NCBI GenBank assembly: GCA_038396605.1
Contig: CP121690.1
Location: forward strand, 1,086,500-1,150,499
From: Eubacteriales bacterium mix99
GTDB taxonomy: Bacteria; Bacillota; Clostridia; Caldicoprobacterales; DTU083
DNA length: 64,000 nucleotides
Direction: 5' to 3'
The position numbers and the translations under genes were made by a program. Shown here one piece after another: positions 24,215 through 33,293 of this stretch. Position 1 is the stretch's first letter, and each line of letters starts with the position of its first letter. The notes beneath the pieces are model-generated. The model saw nothing but the letters and a program-made list of their open reading frames with translations. It was not told the DNA's origin and ran no database searches.

Positions 24215-24981
24215 ATGTGCAAGGTTTTGATTTTGGAAGACAACAGAATTCAGCGGAAAGCACTTTCTGATATCATAAGACAGTGCAGCAGCTTATACCG
24301 GGTGTATGAGGCGGGCCATGTTGCAGAGGCGGTTTCCATTGCGCGAAAAATGCAGATTGATCTTTTTTTGTAGATATCGGCCTGAATCACTCGAAGGGCG
24401 AGTCCGGCCTGAGATTTGCGGAGGAGATCCGGAAAATGGAAAACTATCGGCTGACCTGGATCGTGTTTGTGACGATTCATAAGGAATATATGCTTCCCGC
24501 TTTCCGGAAGGTTCATTGCTATGACTATATTGTAAAGCCGTATGACAAGGCTGAAATCCAAAATATGACAGGGCTTCTGCTGTCCAGGAGCCGGGAAAAA
24601 GGCAATGCTGCGAGAACCCGGAGAAAGTTTATCATTATACCTGTAAAGAATATTCAGGTAAAAATTTTTACGGATGAAATTATTTTTGCGGAAGTATTTC
24701 TCCGGACTTCCGTGATTCATACCATCAATGATTCCTTTGCGATTGATTACTTGTCCCTGAAAAAGCTGAAGTCCATGATAACCGATAAGAATATCCTGCA
24801 AAGCCACAGATCTTATATGGTAAATATATCCTATATCAGCAAGATAGAAAAAAGCAACGATCGCACTTCCTATAGGATCTATTTCTATCAGACAGAGAAG
24901 ACGGCTTTGCTGGGATATAATTACAGAAAGAATGTAATGGATCAATTTCATAAGTTATGCGGGTGGGAAGAAGATGAGTGA
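24215..24981 (+). pseudogene. LytTR-type response regulator interrupted by a one-base frame change
   Basis: The ATG at 24215 opens a receiver domain (KVLILEDNRIQRKALSDII) that runs for 52 codons to TAG 24371-24373. The receiver continues in the -1 frame as VDIGLNHSKGESGLRFAEEIRKM, then VTIHKEYML and the conserved Lys in IVKPYDKAEI. A LytTR DNA-binding domain follows (LQSHRSYMVNISYISKIEK) and ends at TGA 24979-24981. The break lies in C-TTTTTTT-G (T tract 24363-24369), right at the predicted phospho-acceptor Asp; one extra T would restore FFVDIG. The heptamer T-TTT-TTG also fits a -1 ribosomal slippery site. The break could be a pseudogene, a phase-variable tract, programmed frameshifting or a sequencing error. 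Confidence 0.75.
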
Positions 24982-25240
24982 TTCGAAAGTTTTTATCCTG
25001 ATGGTCCTGGAAGTGGGGAGTTTTATGATCCTGTGGAATATATTCAACAGAGATGAATTTTCCTTTCTGCTGCCTGCAGATTCTGTCTGCGCTGTACTCA
25101 GCCTTTTCCTTTATCGATATGCACCATACGGGAGGATGCTTGTTTTTCACAGGCAGGCAAGTTCCGGGATATACTGCCTGTCCAAATCTGATCATCTATA
25201 TGATCGTTGTAAAATGGATCTGGAATTTCAAAATGACTGA
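24974..25240 (+). pseudogene. Stub of a membrane protein coupled to the LytTR regulator, possibly a sensor kinase remnant
   Basis: ATG 24974 overlaps the stop of the regulator gene. It opens a hydrophobic start (VFILMVLEVGSFMILWNIF) typical of the first helix of membrane sensor kinases that partner LytTR regulators. The frame ends after 88 residues. A second frame (25053-25340) holds NLIIYMIVVKWIWNFKMTDF, which also looks like membrane helix sequence, so a frame change may have occurred. No histidine kinase domain follows, and the region runs into the convergent GNAT gene. I infer a decayed or truncated kinase; a genuine small protein cannot be excluded. Confidence 0.35.
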
Positions 25241-26229
25241 TTTTCTGGAAAACGTTCTCTATAACAAATTGAATGAAGCGCAGGAAAATGGGATTTTTGT
25301 GTTCTGGTTTTCTCATTCTGGACTTCATGGTAATCCGTAACGAATTCCTTCCGGAACCCGCAGGATTCATATAAATGCAGGGCGTTTTTGTTGTCCGGGT
25401 TCACTTCCAGTGTGATGTTTTTGATGCCCTTCCGGTTCAGGATCCCAAGGGCGGCCTGCAGTGCCTGCTTTCCATATCCCTTTCCCTGATAGTCCGGGAG
25501 GATTCCAAAACCGCTCACGAACCCATTTTTGCCATATTGTTCCATACGAATTTTTCCGATGGGGCCGGAGGGCAGCATGATCAGACAGGTAATGCGATCC
25601 CGTTCTTCCTCTTCTTCCGGGAGCATGCCAATGTAACCGGTTACACCGAAGCAGGAATAATTGATCCGGGCGATCGTTGCCGCATCGGAATTGCGGGCCT
25701 TCTGCAGGGAGACAGCGGGTTTGCCGGCAGGTGTCTGCGCATTTGTTTCAAGCCCGGAATCAGCGGCAGATACCTGCAGCTTCATTTCAAACTCGGAAAA
25801 GGAACGGGCGGCGCCGATGGAACGGAGGAATGCCAGTCCGGAGGAAGAGCGATGGTCACAGACCAGCAGGATTTCTGCGAATTTTCTCTTTTGGCATTCC
25901 TTGTATGCCAGGCAATAAAGCCGGGTAAAGATTTTTCTCCTCCGGTACCGTGGATGAACCATTCCGGTCAGTTCCGCCGTGTCTCCGCCCAGATTGAAGA
26001 TGCCCAGATATCCAACCAGCATCCCGCCTTTGCGGCAGAAAAATTCATTGAACGATTTTTCGTATTTCCGTCCTTTCGCCCGGGGAAAATTCATTTTCAA
26101 GTCCAGTTCCAGTTTGAGGAACAGATTTTCCTTTTGGGTACAGATCTTCTTTAATTCCCGGATGTTCTGAACATCTTTTACATGGAGGGAATGCTTTCGA
26201 TAAAATTTCATTTTTCCCAGATTTTCCAA
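25228..26229 (-). CDS. Tandem-GNAT acetyltransferase
   Basis: The protein contains two GNAT folds. The N-terminal one (about residues 30-150) has LTGMVHPRYRRRKIFTRLY, in which the acetyl-CoA-binding Q/R-x-x-G-x-G/A is degenerate, so it may be inactive. The C-terminal one (about 170-315) has the intact GILPDYQGKGYGKQAL and NPDNKNALHLYESCGF. Tandem GNAT proteins with one dead half occur in the mycothiol synthase group, but substrate cannot be inferred here. TTG 26229 is chosen because CAAGGAGG precedes it; the longer frame up to 26466 has no such signal and crosses the sigma-D promoter and repeats of cheA. It is divergent from the chemotaxis operon. Confidence 0.8.
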   Translation of the reverse strand: MENLGKMKFYRKHSLHVKDVQNIRELKKICTQKENLFLKLELDLKMNFPRAKGRKYEKSFNEFFCRKGGMLVGYLGIFNLGGDTAELTGMVHPRYRRRKIFTRLYCLAYKECQKRKFAEILLVCDHRSSSGLAFLRSIGAARSFSEFEMKLQVSAADSGLETNAQTPAGKPAVSLQKARNSDAATIARINYSCFGVTGYIGMLPEEEEERDRITCLIMLPSGPIGKIRMEQYGKNGFVSGFGILPDYQGKGYGKQALQAALGILNRKGIKNITLEVNPDNKNALHLYESCGFRKEFVTDYHEVQNEKTRTQKSHFPALHSICYRERFPENQSF

Positions 26230-26312
26230 TTGAATTCCTCCTTGTCTTTCAAGGAATAACAAAATCATACAACAGAAAGGTCCTTTCATCAATAACAATT
26301 TGTCCGGCATCT

Positions 26313-26339
26313 TAAACAACCTGCCCTTATAGCCGATAG
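26313..26339 (+). promoter_or_regulatory. Sigma-D (sigma-28) promoter of the cheA operon
   Basis: TAAA (26313-26316), exactly 15 bases, then GCCGATAG (26332-26339) matches the Bacillus sigma-D consensus TAAA-N15-GCCGATAT at all but the last base. The predicted leader to cheA is about 140 bases. A TTGACA at 26359 is followed by a poor -10 and is less likely. Confidence 0.82.
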
Positions 26340-26408
26340 TTATGTTAAGGAAAGTATTTTTGACAGGATTCCAGGTGTTTGCAAAATTCCTGGAGGGACA
26401 GGCAGTCA

Positions 26409-26480
26409 ATAACGAACAAGGCAATCTATAACGAACAAGGCAATCTATAACGAACAAGGCAATCAATAATGAACAAGAGG
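26409..26480 (+). repeat. Tandem repeat, 19-base unit, three copies plus a partial fourth, before cheA
   Basis: The unit ATAACGAACAAGGCAATCT occurs at 26409-26427 and 26428-26446, then with one change at 26447-26465. A diverged partial copy at 26466-26480 reads ATAATGAACAAGAGG. The AAGAGGG of this last copy serves as the cheA ribosome binding site. The array lies between the sigma-D promoter and the start codon. Confidence 0.92.
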
Positions 26481-26487
26481 GATTCGG

Positions 26488-28506
26488 TTGAACGATACGT
26501 TAAGGAATGCATTTTATGAAGAAGCGGAGGAGCTGTTTCAGGAAATCGAGGACTGTCTTCTGGATTTGGACAGCACCGGGACCACCGGGGATAAGATCAA
26601 CAATCTGTTCCGATACATGCATACTCTGAAAGGCTCTTCCGCTGCCATGAAGATTCAGGATATGGCAGAGCTGGCGCATCATATTGAAGATGTTCTGGGC
26701 CTGGTCCGGGATCAGAAGCTGGAGCTCACCGGGGACCAGATTGACTGGATCCTGCAGGGCCTGGATGAAATGAAGGTTCGCGTGGCAAAGCATAGGGAAA
26801 ATGAGGCATACGAAATCGATGTCGATGCCATTACAGCCGGCCTGGATGCATGCCCATCCCGGGCTGCCGTTTCGTCAGACAAAAAAGCAGCCGGAAAAGC
26901 AGAGGATACGGGAGCCTTTCTTTCAGAAAAGGAAAAAAGTAGTATGCTGAAATCTCTGGGCCCGGAGGAAAAGGCTTTTCAGATCCGGATTCGTCTGACC
27001 CACGATACGCCCATGAAGGGTGCGAGACTGTTTCTTGTGACAGACAGACTGGAGCAGGCGGGCCGGATTTATAAAACCAGCTGGGAGAACACAGAGCCTG
27101 AGAATATAGCGGGAGATCGTTTTTCAGTTTTTTTGGTCAGTCAGCTGCCCAAAAAAGAAATCGAAGGCAGGATTCATACCATATCGGAAATTGAAGAGAC
27201 AGATGTTTCAGAAATCTGCGGCGGCAGGAACCCGGTCCCGGCAGCAAAGTCCGGGACATCCGGAGACAGGGAAGAGCTTCAGTCCGTGATCCGGGTCAAT
27301 ATCAAAAAGCTGGATCAGCTAATGCGGATTGTGGAAGAGCTGTCTGTGGACAAGGAAAGGCTGAAACAGCTGATGAAGAAGGTAAGTCAGAGATACAGGG
27401 GGGATGAAGATGTAACGTCCCTGAGTGCTCTGACCAATCAGATCGATTTTATCGGAAATGAGCTGCAGGAATCCGTGATGTCCACCAGGATGTATACCCT
27501 GGACAGTGTCTTTAATCGCTTTCCCAGAATGATCCGCGATTTGTCCAAAAAAGAGGGGAAAGAAATCGCGTTTCAGGTGGAAGGGGAGAGCACGGAGCTG
27601 GATCGCAGCATCATGGAAAAGATCATTGATCCACTGAACCACATGATACGGAATTCGGTGGATCATGGGATTGAATCCCCGGAGGAAAGGGAAAAGCACG
27701 GGAAAAGCCGGAAAGGGACCATTAAGCTGTCTGCCGGTCAGGAACAGGGCCATATTTTTATCAGTCTGAAGGATGATGGAAAAGGGATCAACCTGCGGAG
27801 AGTAAAGGAGAAAGCCATTGCCAGGGGCCTGATCACGCAGGCTCAGGCGGGGTCCATGACGGAAAGGGAGGCCCTGGAGCTGATCTTTCTGCCCGGGTTT
27901 TCCACTTCCGACAAGGTCACGGAGGTATCCGGACGGGGAGTCGGAATGAATGTGGTAAAGGAGAACATCGAGGCGATCAACGGGATGATTGACATGGACA
28001 ATGAAGAAGGCAGGGGCCTTGCGATAACCATGAAGCTTCCCCTGACCCTTGCCATCATTCAGTCCCTTCTCATCCGGACCAATACGTTTCGCTTTGTGCT
28101 GCCTTTGCTTTCTGTTGTTGAAATCATCCGGGTCAGGGAGACGGAGTACGACAAAAAGGTCCGGTTTATTCAGGAAAAGGAAGTTATGAACTGGAGGGGG
28201 GAGGTGCTCCCGGTCCTGCGGGGATCCGATTTGTTTCACAGCGGCGGGGAGAGGGGGAAGTCCTTTGCCGGGATTGTGCTGGGGCTTTCCACCCATAAGA
28301 TTATCCTGGCGGTGGAGGAGATCATTGGACAGCAGCAGGTCGTCATCAAACCCCTGGACCGATTCACCGGAAAAGGAAAGATTCTGGGTGAACTGAGGGG
28401 AATATCGGGTACGGTGATTCTCGGGGATGGGGATTTTGCCTATGTCCTGGATGTTCAGGCCCTTTTGAAAGATGTCATGGAAAAGAGAAAGGATGAAAAA
28501 AAATGA
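26488..28506 (+). CDS. cheA: Chemotaxis histidine kinase
   Basis: CheA autophosphorylates in response to receptors and passes phosphate to CheY. The P1 domain carries the phosphorylated His 45 in [13 protein letters not shown] CheY-binding P2-like domain covers about residues 160-245. The P3 dimerisation helices begin near [17 protein letters not shown]. The P4 ATPase has [12 protein letters not shown] (N box), DDGKGIN (G1), [21 protein letters not shown] (F and G2 boxes). The P5 CheW-like domain fills the C-terminus. Start is TTG 26488, six bases after AAGAGGG. Its stop overlaps the next gene by four bases (ATGA). Full-length family member at 672 residues. Confidence 0.96.
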   Translation: MNDTLRNAFYEEAEELFQEIEDCLLDLDSTGTTGDKINNLFRYMHTLKGSSAAMKIQDMAELAHHIEDVLGLVRDQKLELTGDQIDWILQGLDEMKVRVAKHRENEAYEIDVDAITAGLDACPSRAAVSSDKKAAGKAEDTGAFLSEKEKSSMLKSLGPEEKAFQIRIRLTHDTPMKGARLFLVTDRLEQAGRIYKTSWENTEPENIAGDRFSVFLVSQLPKKEIEGRIHTISEIEETDVSEICGGRNPVPAAKSGTSGDREELQSVIRVNIKKLDQLMRIVEELSVDKERLKQLMKKVSQRYRGDEDVTSLSALTNQIDFIGNELQESVMSTRMYTLDSVFNRFPRMIRDLSKKEGKEIAFQVEGESTELDRSIMEKIIDPLNHMIRNSVDHGIESPEEREKHGKSRKGTIKLSAGQEQGHIFISLKDDGKGINLRRVKEKAIARGLITQAQAGSMTEREALELIFLPGFSTSDKVTEVSGRGVGMNVVKENIEAINGMIDMDNEEGRGLAITMKLPLTLAIIQSLLIRTNTFRFVLPLLSVVEIIRVRETEYDKKVRFIQEKEVMNWRGEVLPVLRGSDLFHSGGERGKSFAGIVLGLSTHKIILAVEEIIGQQQVVIKPLDRFTGKGKILGELRGISGTVILGDGDFAYVLDVQALLKDVMEKRKDEKK

Positions 28507-30842
28507 AAAGTCTCAAGACAAAGATGATTTTGATTATAGCGGTGCTTTTGATATGCATTATCGGATTCATAGGGATGATCTCCTATGTCAATGCCAGCAA
28601 TGCCGTTACGCATGAAGTGACCGAAGCGATCAAACTGGCGTCCGGCCAGGCGGTGAAACTGGTCACCAGCCGGATCGAAACGCAGACCACCTTTTTGGAG
28701 GCGGTCACCCGGTACCAGCCTTTTATTGATTATGCAGGCTCCGGCACAAAGCTTCAGGATGCAGATTTTCAGTATATGGAAGATGAGAAGAAAAGAATGG
28801 GATTTGAGACATTGGCAGTCGCCAATCAGGAAGGAGAGGCAATAAGAAGTGACGGCACGGCCCTGAACGTTGCAGACCGGGACTATTTTGTTACTGCAAA
28901 AAAGGGGAAGCCTGCCATATCGGATGTTGTCATTGACAAGGTGACCGGCAAACCGGTTGTGATGTATGCTGCACCGGTTCCCGACAACGGCAGGACAGTG
29001 GGTGTCCTGTACGGCGTACGTGATGTCCGGGGACTAAGCAGTATTCTGGAGGGCATTACCATCGGGAAAAGCGGCTATGCCTATATGATCAATCAGGAGG
29101 GTACAACCATTGCCCATCCGGATTTTGTTTCCGGGAATTCGAAAAAAGGCCAGGGGGACGGCAAGGTGGATGTCACCGGTTCCGCAAGCCTGAAGTATGA
29201 GAATACCACAAAGGAAGCAAAAAAGAATAAAGACCTGGCAGAGCTGGCGCAGCTGGAAGGCCGGATGCGAAAGCGGGAATCCGGAGTGGGTCAGTATACC
29301 TACAAGGGTGAGGAAAAAATGATGGCCTTTGCCCCGGTTCCGGGAACCAACTGGTCTCTTGGAGTAACGGCAGATCTGTCAGATGCCATGGGCGGTGTCA
29401 ACAAAATGAGGAATCAAATTCTTATCCTGGCAATGACTTTTGTTATTATTGGTGTTGTGTGTGCATTCTTCATTTCGAAAGCCTTCGCATATCCCATTAT
29501 GGCCATGACATCCGCTCTCGATCGGTTTGCCGGTTATGACCTGACCCTGGATGAAGGTATAGCGAAAAAATACCTGAAACGAAAGGACGAGATCGGAAGA
29601 ATTGCCAACTCTCTTATCACAATGCAGAAGGCGTTTGGCGATCTGCTGAGGCAGGCCGTGGCTTCTTCCGAGATGGTGGGGGCGACTTCCCAGCAGCTGA
29701 GCGCCAGCATTCAGGAAATCGCCACTACCGCTCAGAATCAGGCCTCCAATACAGAGGAAATCTCCGGCTCCCTGGAGGAAGTAACCGCCAATATCAGCAC
29801 AGTGAACGGGGACATGCAGACAACGGTACAAAATGTTCAGTCTATGGCCCAAACGATGACAGGAATTGAGAAGGCAGTCGGCGATAATACAGAGAACCTG
29901 GAAAGTGTCAATCAATCCATAAGTGGGATTCTGAAATCCCTGGATGAGGCGAGGCAGTCCATCCAGACCATATCAGAGCGGTCCAAATCCGCTTCCGGCA
30001 AGGCACAGAGTACCGTAGAGCTGGCAGGGGAAGGAAAAAAGAATCTCGACCGAACCGTGACGCAGATGGACAGCATCCAGGAGACCATATTCAATCTGTC
30101 CGCAGTGATCAACGGATTGGGAGAGTCTGCCGGCCGGATCGGGGACATCACCGAGCTGATCAAGGATGTGGCAGAGCAGACCAATCTGCTGGCGCTGAAT
30201 GCATCCATTGAAGCAGCACGGGCCGGAGAACACGGCAAGGGGTTCGCGGTTGTCGCCCAGGCCATCGGCAGTCTGGCGGAGCAGTCACAGAATGCCACCA
30301 AGGAGATTTCCAAGGTGATCAAGGACATCCAGTCCGAGATCGGAAAGGCCGTGCAGAGCAGTCAGAAAGGGAACGAAGTCGTGCAGAGCGGGACATCGCT
30401 GGTAAAGGATACCGGCTCATCCCTGGGAAAGATCTTTACCGCCATTCAGACGACTGCTGAAGTCATCAACGATATTACGGACCGCATGGACAAGCAGTCC
30501 CGGGATATCAACGATGTCTATGATTCCGCCAATGATATCGGCGGCAGGGCGGATCTCCTGATGGAGGCCATGAAGCAGCAAAGGGAAAGCGCGGCGGAAA
30601 TGAAGGAGAAACTGGATTCCATGAATCATATGGCCTCCGAAATCAGCGAGTCCATGGGGCAGCAGTCGGCAGCATCCCAGCAAATCAGCAGTGCGGTAAA
30701 TGACAACGCAGCTGGTGTGGAAGAGGTTTCCACGGGCAGTGAAGAAATCTCCAGGAGTGCGGAGGAGCTGGCGAAAAACGCGCAGGAACTGGTGGAACAG
30801 GTGCAGAAGTTTAAAATAGGAGAGGCAGGCAATGAGGAGTGA
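28503..30842 (+). CDS. Methyl-accepting chemotaxis protein with a periplasmic-type sensor (dCache-like)
   Basis: The receptor has a first membrane helix at about residues 8-29, a 270-residue extracellular sensor with the dCache-type segment [21 protein letters not shown], a second helix at about 302-322, a HAMP domain, and a long cytoplasmic coiled coil. The signalling tip near residue 560 reads [20 protein letters not shown]. Just after it, where most receptors have the E-[IV]-R contact for CheA/CheW (AEEIRKLAE), this one reads [11 protein letters not shown]. The ligand is unknown. Being embedded between cheA and cheW, it may be a main receptor of this cell. It shows no CheR-tethering pentapeptide at the C-terminus. 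Confidence 0.93.
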   Translation: MKSLKTKMILIIAVLLICIIGFIGMISYVNASNAVTHEVTEAIKLASGQAVKLVTSRIETQTTFLEAVTRYQPFIDYAGSGTKLQDADFQYMEDEKKRMGFETLAVANQEGEAIRSDGTALNVADRDYFVTAKKGKPAISDVVIDKVTGKPVVMYAAPVPDNGRTVGVLYGVRDVRGLSSILEGITIGKSGYAYMINQEGTTIAHPDFVSGNSKKGQGDGKVDVTGSASLKYENTTKEAKKNKDLAELAQLEGRMRKRESGVGQYTYKGEEKMMAFAPVPGTNWSLGVTADLSDAMGGVNKMRNQILILAMTFVIIGVVCAFFISKAFAYPIMAMTSALDRFAGYDLTLDEGIAKKYLKRKDEIGRIANSLITMQKAFGDLLRQAVASSEMVGATSQQLSASIQEIATTAQNQASNTEEISGSLEEVTANISTVNGDMQTTVQNVQSMAQTMTGIEKAVGDNTENLESVNQSISGILKSLDEARQSIQTISERSKSASGKAQSTVELAGEGKKNLDRTVTQMDSIQETIFNLSAVINGLGESAGRIGDITELIKDVAEQTNLLALNASIEAARAGEHGKGFAVVAQAIGSLAEQSQNATKEISKVIKDIQSEIGKAVQSSQKGNEVVQSGTSLVKDTGSSLGKIFTAIQTTAEVINDITDRMDKQSRDINDVYDSANDIGGRADLLMEAMKQQRESAAEMKEKLDSMNHMASEISESMGQQSAASQQISSAVNDNAAGVEEVSTGSEEISRSAEELAKNAQELVEQVQKFKIGEAGNEE

Positions 30843-30848
30843 TAACGA

Positions 30849-31334
30849 ATGGAGGATATCAACCAGTTTGTCATATTTAAAGTCGGGACAGAAGAATATG
30901 CCGTTCCGATTCTGAAGGTGAATGAGATCATCCGGCTGAAGGGGATCCGTATTACAGAGGTTCCCAATACAAAAAAATATGTCGTTGGCATTATGAACCT
31001 GCGCGGGGAAGTCATACCAATCATGGATCTGAGAATGAAGTTCCGTATGCCAAAAAAGAAAATGGACGACGACACCAGGATTATGATCGTCAACATTCAG
31101 GATGGCAGCATCGGATTTCTGGTCGATTCCGTTTCAGAGGTGGCCCGCATTCCTTCCGGGGATATCATTGATCCTCCGGAGGAGGTCTCGGATGTTGACA
31201 GTAAGTACATAACAAAGATCGCCAAATACGACGACCGGGTCTTCATAATCCTGGATGTTGATATGGTGGTCAGCGATAAACCCGGTGAGCCGGATGAAAT
31301 GAAATCCGGAAAGGGAGAAGGGGATATCGGGTAG
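30849..31334 (+). CDS. cheW: Chemotaxis coupling protein
   Basis: CheW links receptors to CheA at the array. The protein starts with QFVIFKVGTEEYAVPILKVNEII, and MNLRGEVIPIMDLR is the conserved core of the beta-barrel. Length is 161 residues, typical. The gene is six bases after the receptor gene and four bases before cheR, so the cluster is tightly packed. The C-terminal 20 residues (from KPGEPDE) are charged and probably disordered. Confidence 0.95.
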   Translation: MEDINQFVIFKVGTEEYAVPILKVNEIIRLKGIRITEVPNTKKYVVGIMNLRGEVIPIMDLRMKFRMPKKKMDDDTRIMIVNIQDGSIGFLVDSVSEVARIPSGDIIDPPEEVSDVDSKYITKIAKYDDRVFIILDVDMVVSDKPGEPDEMKSGKGEGDIG

Positions 31335-31338
31335 GACT

Positions 31339-32136
31339 ATGAGGGAATGGGATTACAACGATTTTACCATCGCGGTATATCGGCTGACCGGTGTGGAACT
31401 GGCTGCGTATAACGAGAGACAGATGAAACGGCGGATTGATTCTTTTCTTATGCGCAATCAATGCCGGAACTATTATGAATACTATATGATGATTTCATCC
31501 GATCCGGAACAACGGAAGAGGTTTACGGACTTTATCACCATTAATGTGACAGAGTTCTTTCGAAATCCCCTTCAATGGGAAGCACTGAAAACGGAGGTTC
31601 TGCCGGAGCTGCTGAGACTTCCCGGTCCGGTGAAGATCTGGAGTTCCGCCTGCTCCACCGGGGAGGAGCCCTACTCCGTGGCTTTGCTGATGAACGAATC
31701 CCTGCATTCCTGCGCGTTTCCTGTTCGCGTGATGCCGGTTCTGGCCACTGATATTGACGACCAGGCGCTTGTGAAAGCAAAACAGGGGGATTATCTGCCA
31801 AGCAGCCTGAAAAACCTGCCGGAGCGGTATTGTGAAAAGTATTTTGATTTTCAAAACGGCTGGTTTCATATAAAGGACAGGCTAAAGTCCTTTGTCAGAT
31901 TTCAAAAGCTGAATCTGCTGAAGGATCTCTATCCGCGGGAATGCCATTTGATCCTTTGCAGGAATGTTATGATCTATTTTACCCAGGAGGCAAAGGATCG
32001 GATGTACCGACAGTTTTATAATGCGCTGCTGCCTGGCGGAGTGCTGTTCCTGGGAAGTACGGAGCAGATCCTAAACCCGGAAAGATATGGACTGACTCTG
32101 GTGAGGCCGTTCTTTTACCGGAAAGATATGGACTGA
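31339..32136 (+). CDS. cheR: Chemotaxis receptor methyltransferase, C-terminus altered by a duplication
   Basis: CheR methylates glutamates of chemoreceptors using S-adenosylmethionine. The SAM-binding motif is IWSSACSTGEEPYSVALLM (about residue 97), ILCRNVMIYFT and GGVLFLGSTEQIL follow. The N-terminal helical domain is complete (NVTEFFRNP). The last codons are affected by a perfect 41-base tandem duplication, so the protein ends FYRKDMD where the undamaged copy would end FYRKK. Only the last few residues change, and the enzyme should remain active. The length of 265 residues is normal. Confidence 0.94.
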   Translation: MREWDYNDFTIAVYRLTGVELAAYNERQMKRRIDSFLMRNQCRNYYEYYMMISSDPEQRKRFTDFITINVTEFFRNPLQWEALKTEVLPELLRLPGPVKIWSSACSTGEEPYSVALLMNESLHSCAFPVRVMPVLATDIDDQALVKAKQGDYLPSSLKNLPERYCEKYFDFQNGWFHIKDRLKSFVRFQKLNLLKDLYPRECHLILCRNVMIYFTQEAKDRMYRQFYNALLPGGVLFLGSTEQILNPERYGLTLVRPFFYRKDMD

Positions 32137-32160
32137 CTCTGGTGAGGCCGTTCTTTTACC
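32079..32160 (+). repeat. Perfect 41-base tandem duplication at the end of cheR
   Basis: Positions 32079-32119 and 32120-32160 are identical over 41 bases, beginning GGAAAGATATGG. Since 41 is not a multiple of three, the second copy is read in a new frame and a stop comes four codons past the junction. The intact ending GGAAAAAATAA is left stranded after the second copy. Confidence 0.95.
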
Positions 32161-32242
32161 GGAAAAAATAAGTGAAATCGCCTGTTCCGCGGAATAGCCG
32201 GAGAATTCGCACGAAAATTCATAAAAAATCTACAGGGGAAAT

Positions 32243-32737
32243 ATGGAAGAAGAAATCAAGGTAGGAATAGCAGATTATAAAACAGCCGGCAGCCCAAACC
32301 GGATCACGACACTGGGATTGGGTTCCTGCGTGGGGGTCTGTATTTATGACCGATATCCGGAGGAAAGTGGTCTGGGAGGGATGGCTCATATCCTGCTGCC
32401 CGACAGCAGACTGTTTAAAAAGAACATTAAAATCGGGAAGTTTGCTGACCTGGCTATCCCGCAGATGGTGGAAGAGCTTTCTGCCGGCGGGATTTCAACC
32501 CGGAATATGGTAGCCAAAATCGCGGGAGGGGCCAATATGTTCCACTTTTCAGACAGCAGCCCGGATCTTGATATCGGAATGAGAAATGTCCTTGCGGTCC
32601 GGGCCATACTGAAACAGCTTGGTATCCCCCTGCTGGCGGAAGACACAGGCGGACATCTGGGCCGGACCATGATACTGGATCTGGAGGAACGATCGGTCCG
32701 GATTGTAACGGCAGGAAGGCAGGTAAAGTTATTATAG
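32243..32737 (+). CDS. cheD: Chemoreceptor glutamine deamidase
   Basis: CheD deamidates receptor glutamines to glutamates and in Bacillus also regulates receptor activity through CheC. The catalytic Cys is in LGLGSCVGVCIYD and the His in GLGGMAHILLPDS. KIAGGANMF is the other family hallmark. Length is 164 residues, normal. CheC, its usual partner, is not encoded in the window; FliY carries the CheC-like fold here. The TACAGGGGAAAT ribosome binding site precedes ATG 32243. Confidence 0.95.
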   Translation: MEEEIKVGIADYKTAGSPNRITTLGLGSCVGVCIYDRYPEESGLGGMAHILLPDSRLFKKNIKIGKFADLAIPQMVEELSAGGISTRNMVAKIAGGANMFHFSDSSPDLDIGMRNVLAVRAILKQLGIPLLAEDTGGHLGRTMILDLEERSVRIVTAGRQVKLL

Positions 32738-32760
32738 GCATCCGGGCCCTTTCAAACATA

Positions 32761-32789
32761 TTGGCAATTGCCGGAGAAAATGGTATGAT
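32761..32789 (+). promoter_or_regulatory. Possible sigma-A promoter ahead of cheY
   Basis: TTGGCA (32761-32766) and TATGAT (32784-32789) are 17 bases apart in the 156-base gap between cheD and cheY. It could provide cheY, fliM and fliY independently of the sigma-D promoter. Confidence 0.5.
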
Positions 32790-32893
32790 ATTATGTGAAT
32801 ATTTGTCGGATAAGAAGAGCTGTCTGAAACCGGATCTGTGAGAAACGGATGGACGGGCCGGAATCAGAAACAGGGTTAAATGGAGGAACCGAA

Positions 32894-33256
32894 ATGGCAA
32901 AACGTGTACTGATTGTGGATGACGCAGCATTTATGCGGATGATGATAAAGGATATACTGGAAAAGAACGGCTTCGAGGTTGCTGCGGAGGCATCCAATGG
33001 CATCGAGGCCGTTGAGGCATATAAGGAAAAAAAGCCCGATATTGCGACAATGGATATTACCATGCCGGAGATGAACGGAATTGAAGCTGTGAAATCGATC
33101 CGAAAAATCGATCCGGATGCCAGAATTATTATGTGCAGTGCCATGGGACAGCAGGGCCTGGTGATGGAAGCCATTCAGGCGGGTGCCAGAGACTTTATCG
33201 TAAAGCCTTTTCAGGCGGATCGGGTCCTGGATGCGCTGCATAAGGCGCTGGCATAG
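32894..33256 (+). CDS. cheY: Chemotaxis response regulator
   Basis: CheY-P binds the flagellar switch to set rotation direction. The 120-residue single receiver domain has the acidic pair in IVDDAAFMR, the phospho-acceptor Asp in IATMDITMPEMNG (about residue 54), the Thr/Ser position in IIMCSAMGQ and the Lys in FIVKPFQ. The start ATG 32894 follows TGGAGGA. The frame extends upstream to 32849 but without a ribosome binding site. It lies next to fliM and fliY, encoding its binding partner and its phosphatase. Confidence 0.96.
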   Translation: MAKRVLIVDDAAFMRMMIKDILEKNGFEVAAEASNGIEAVEAYKEKKPDIATMDITMPEMNGIEAVKSIRKIDPDARIIMCSAMGQQGLVMEAIQAGARDFIVKPFQADRVLDALHKALA

Positions 33257-33293
33257 GATCAATCGCTGAATGGCTGCAAAAGGAGGCGTTGCC

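Noticed and set aside
26409-26480. Short CRISPR-like array before cheA
   Set aside because: The 19-base units are directly adjacent with no spacers, so it is a simple tandem repeat.
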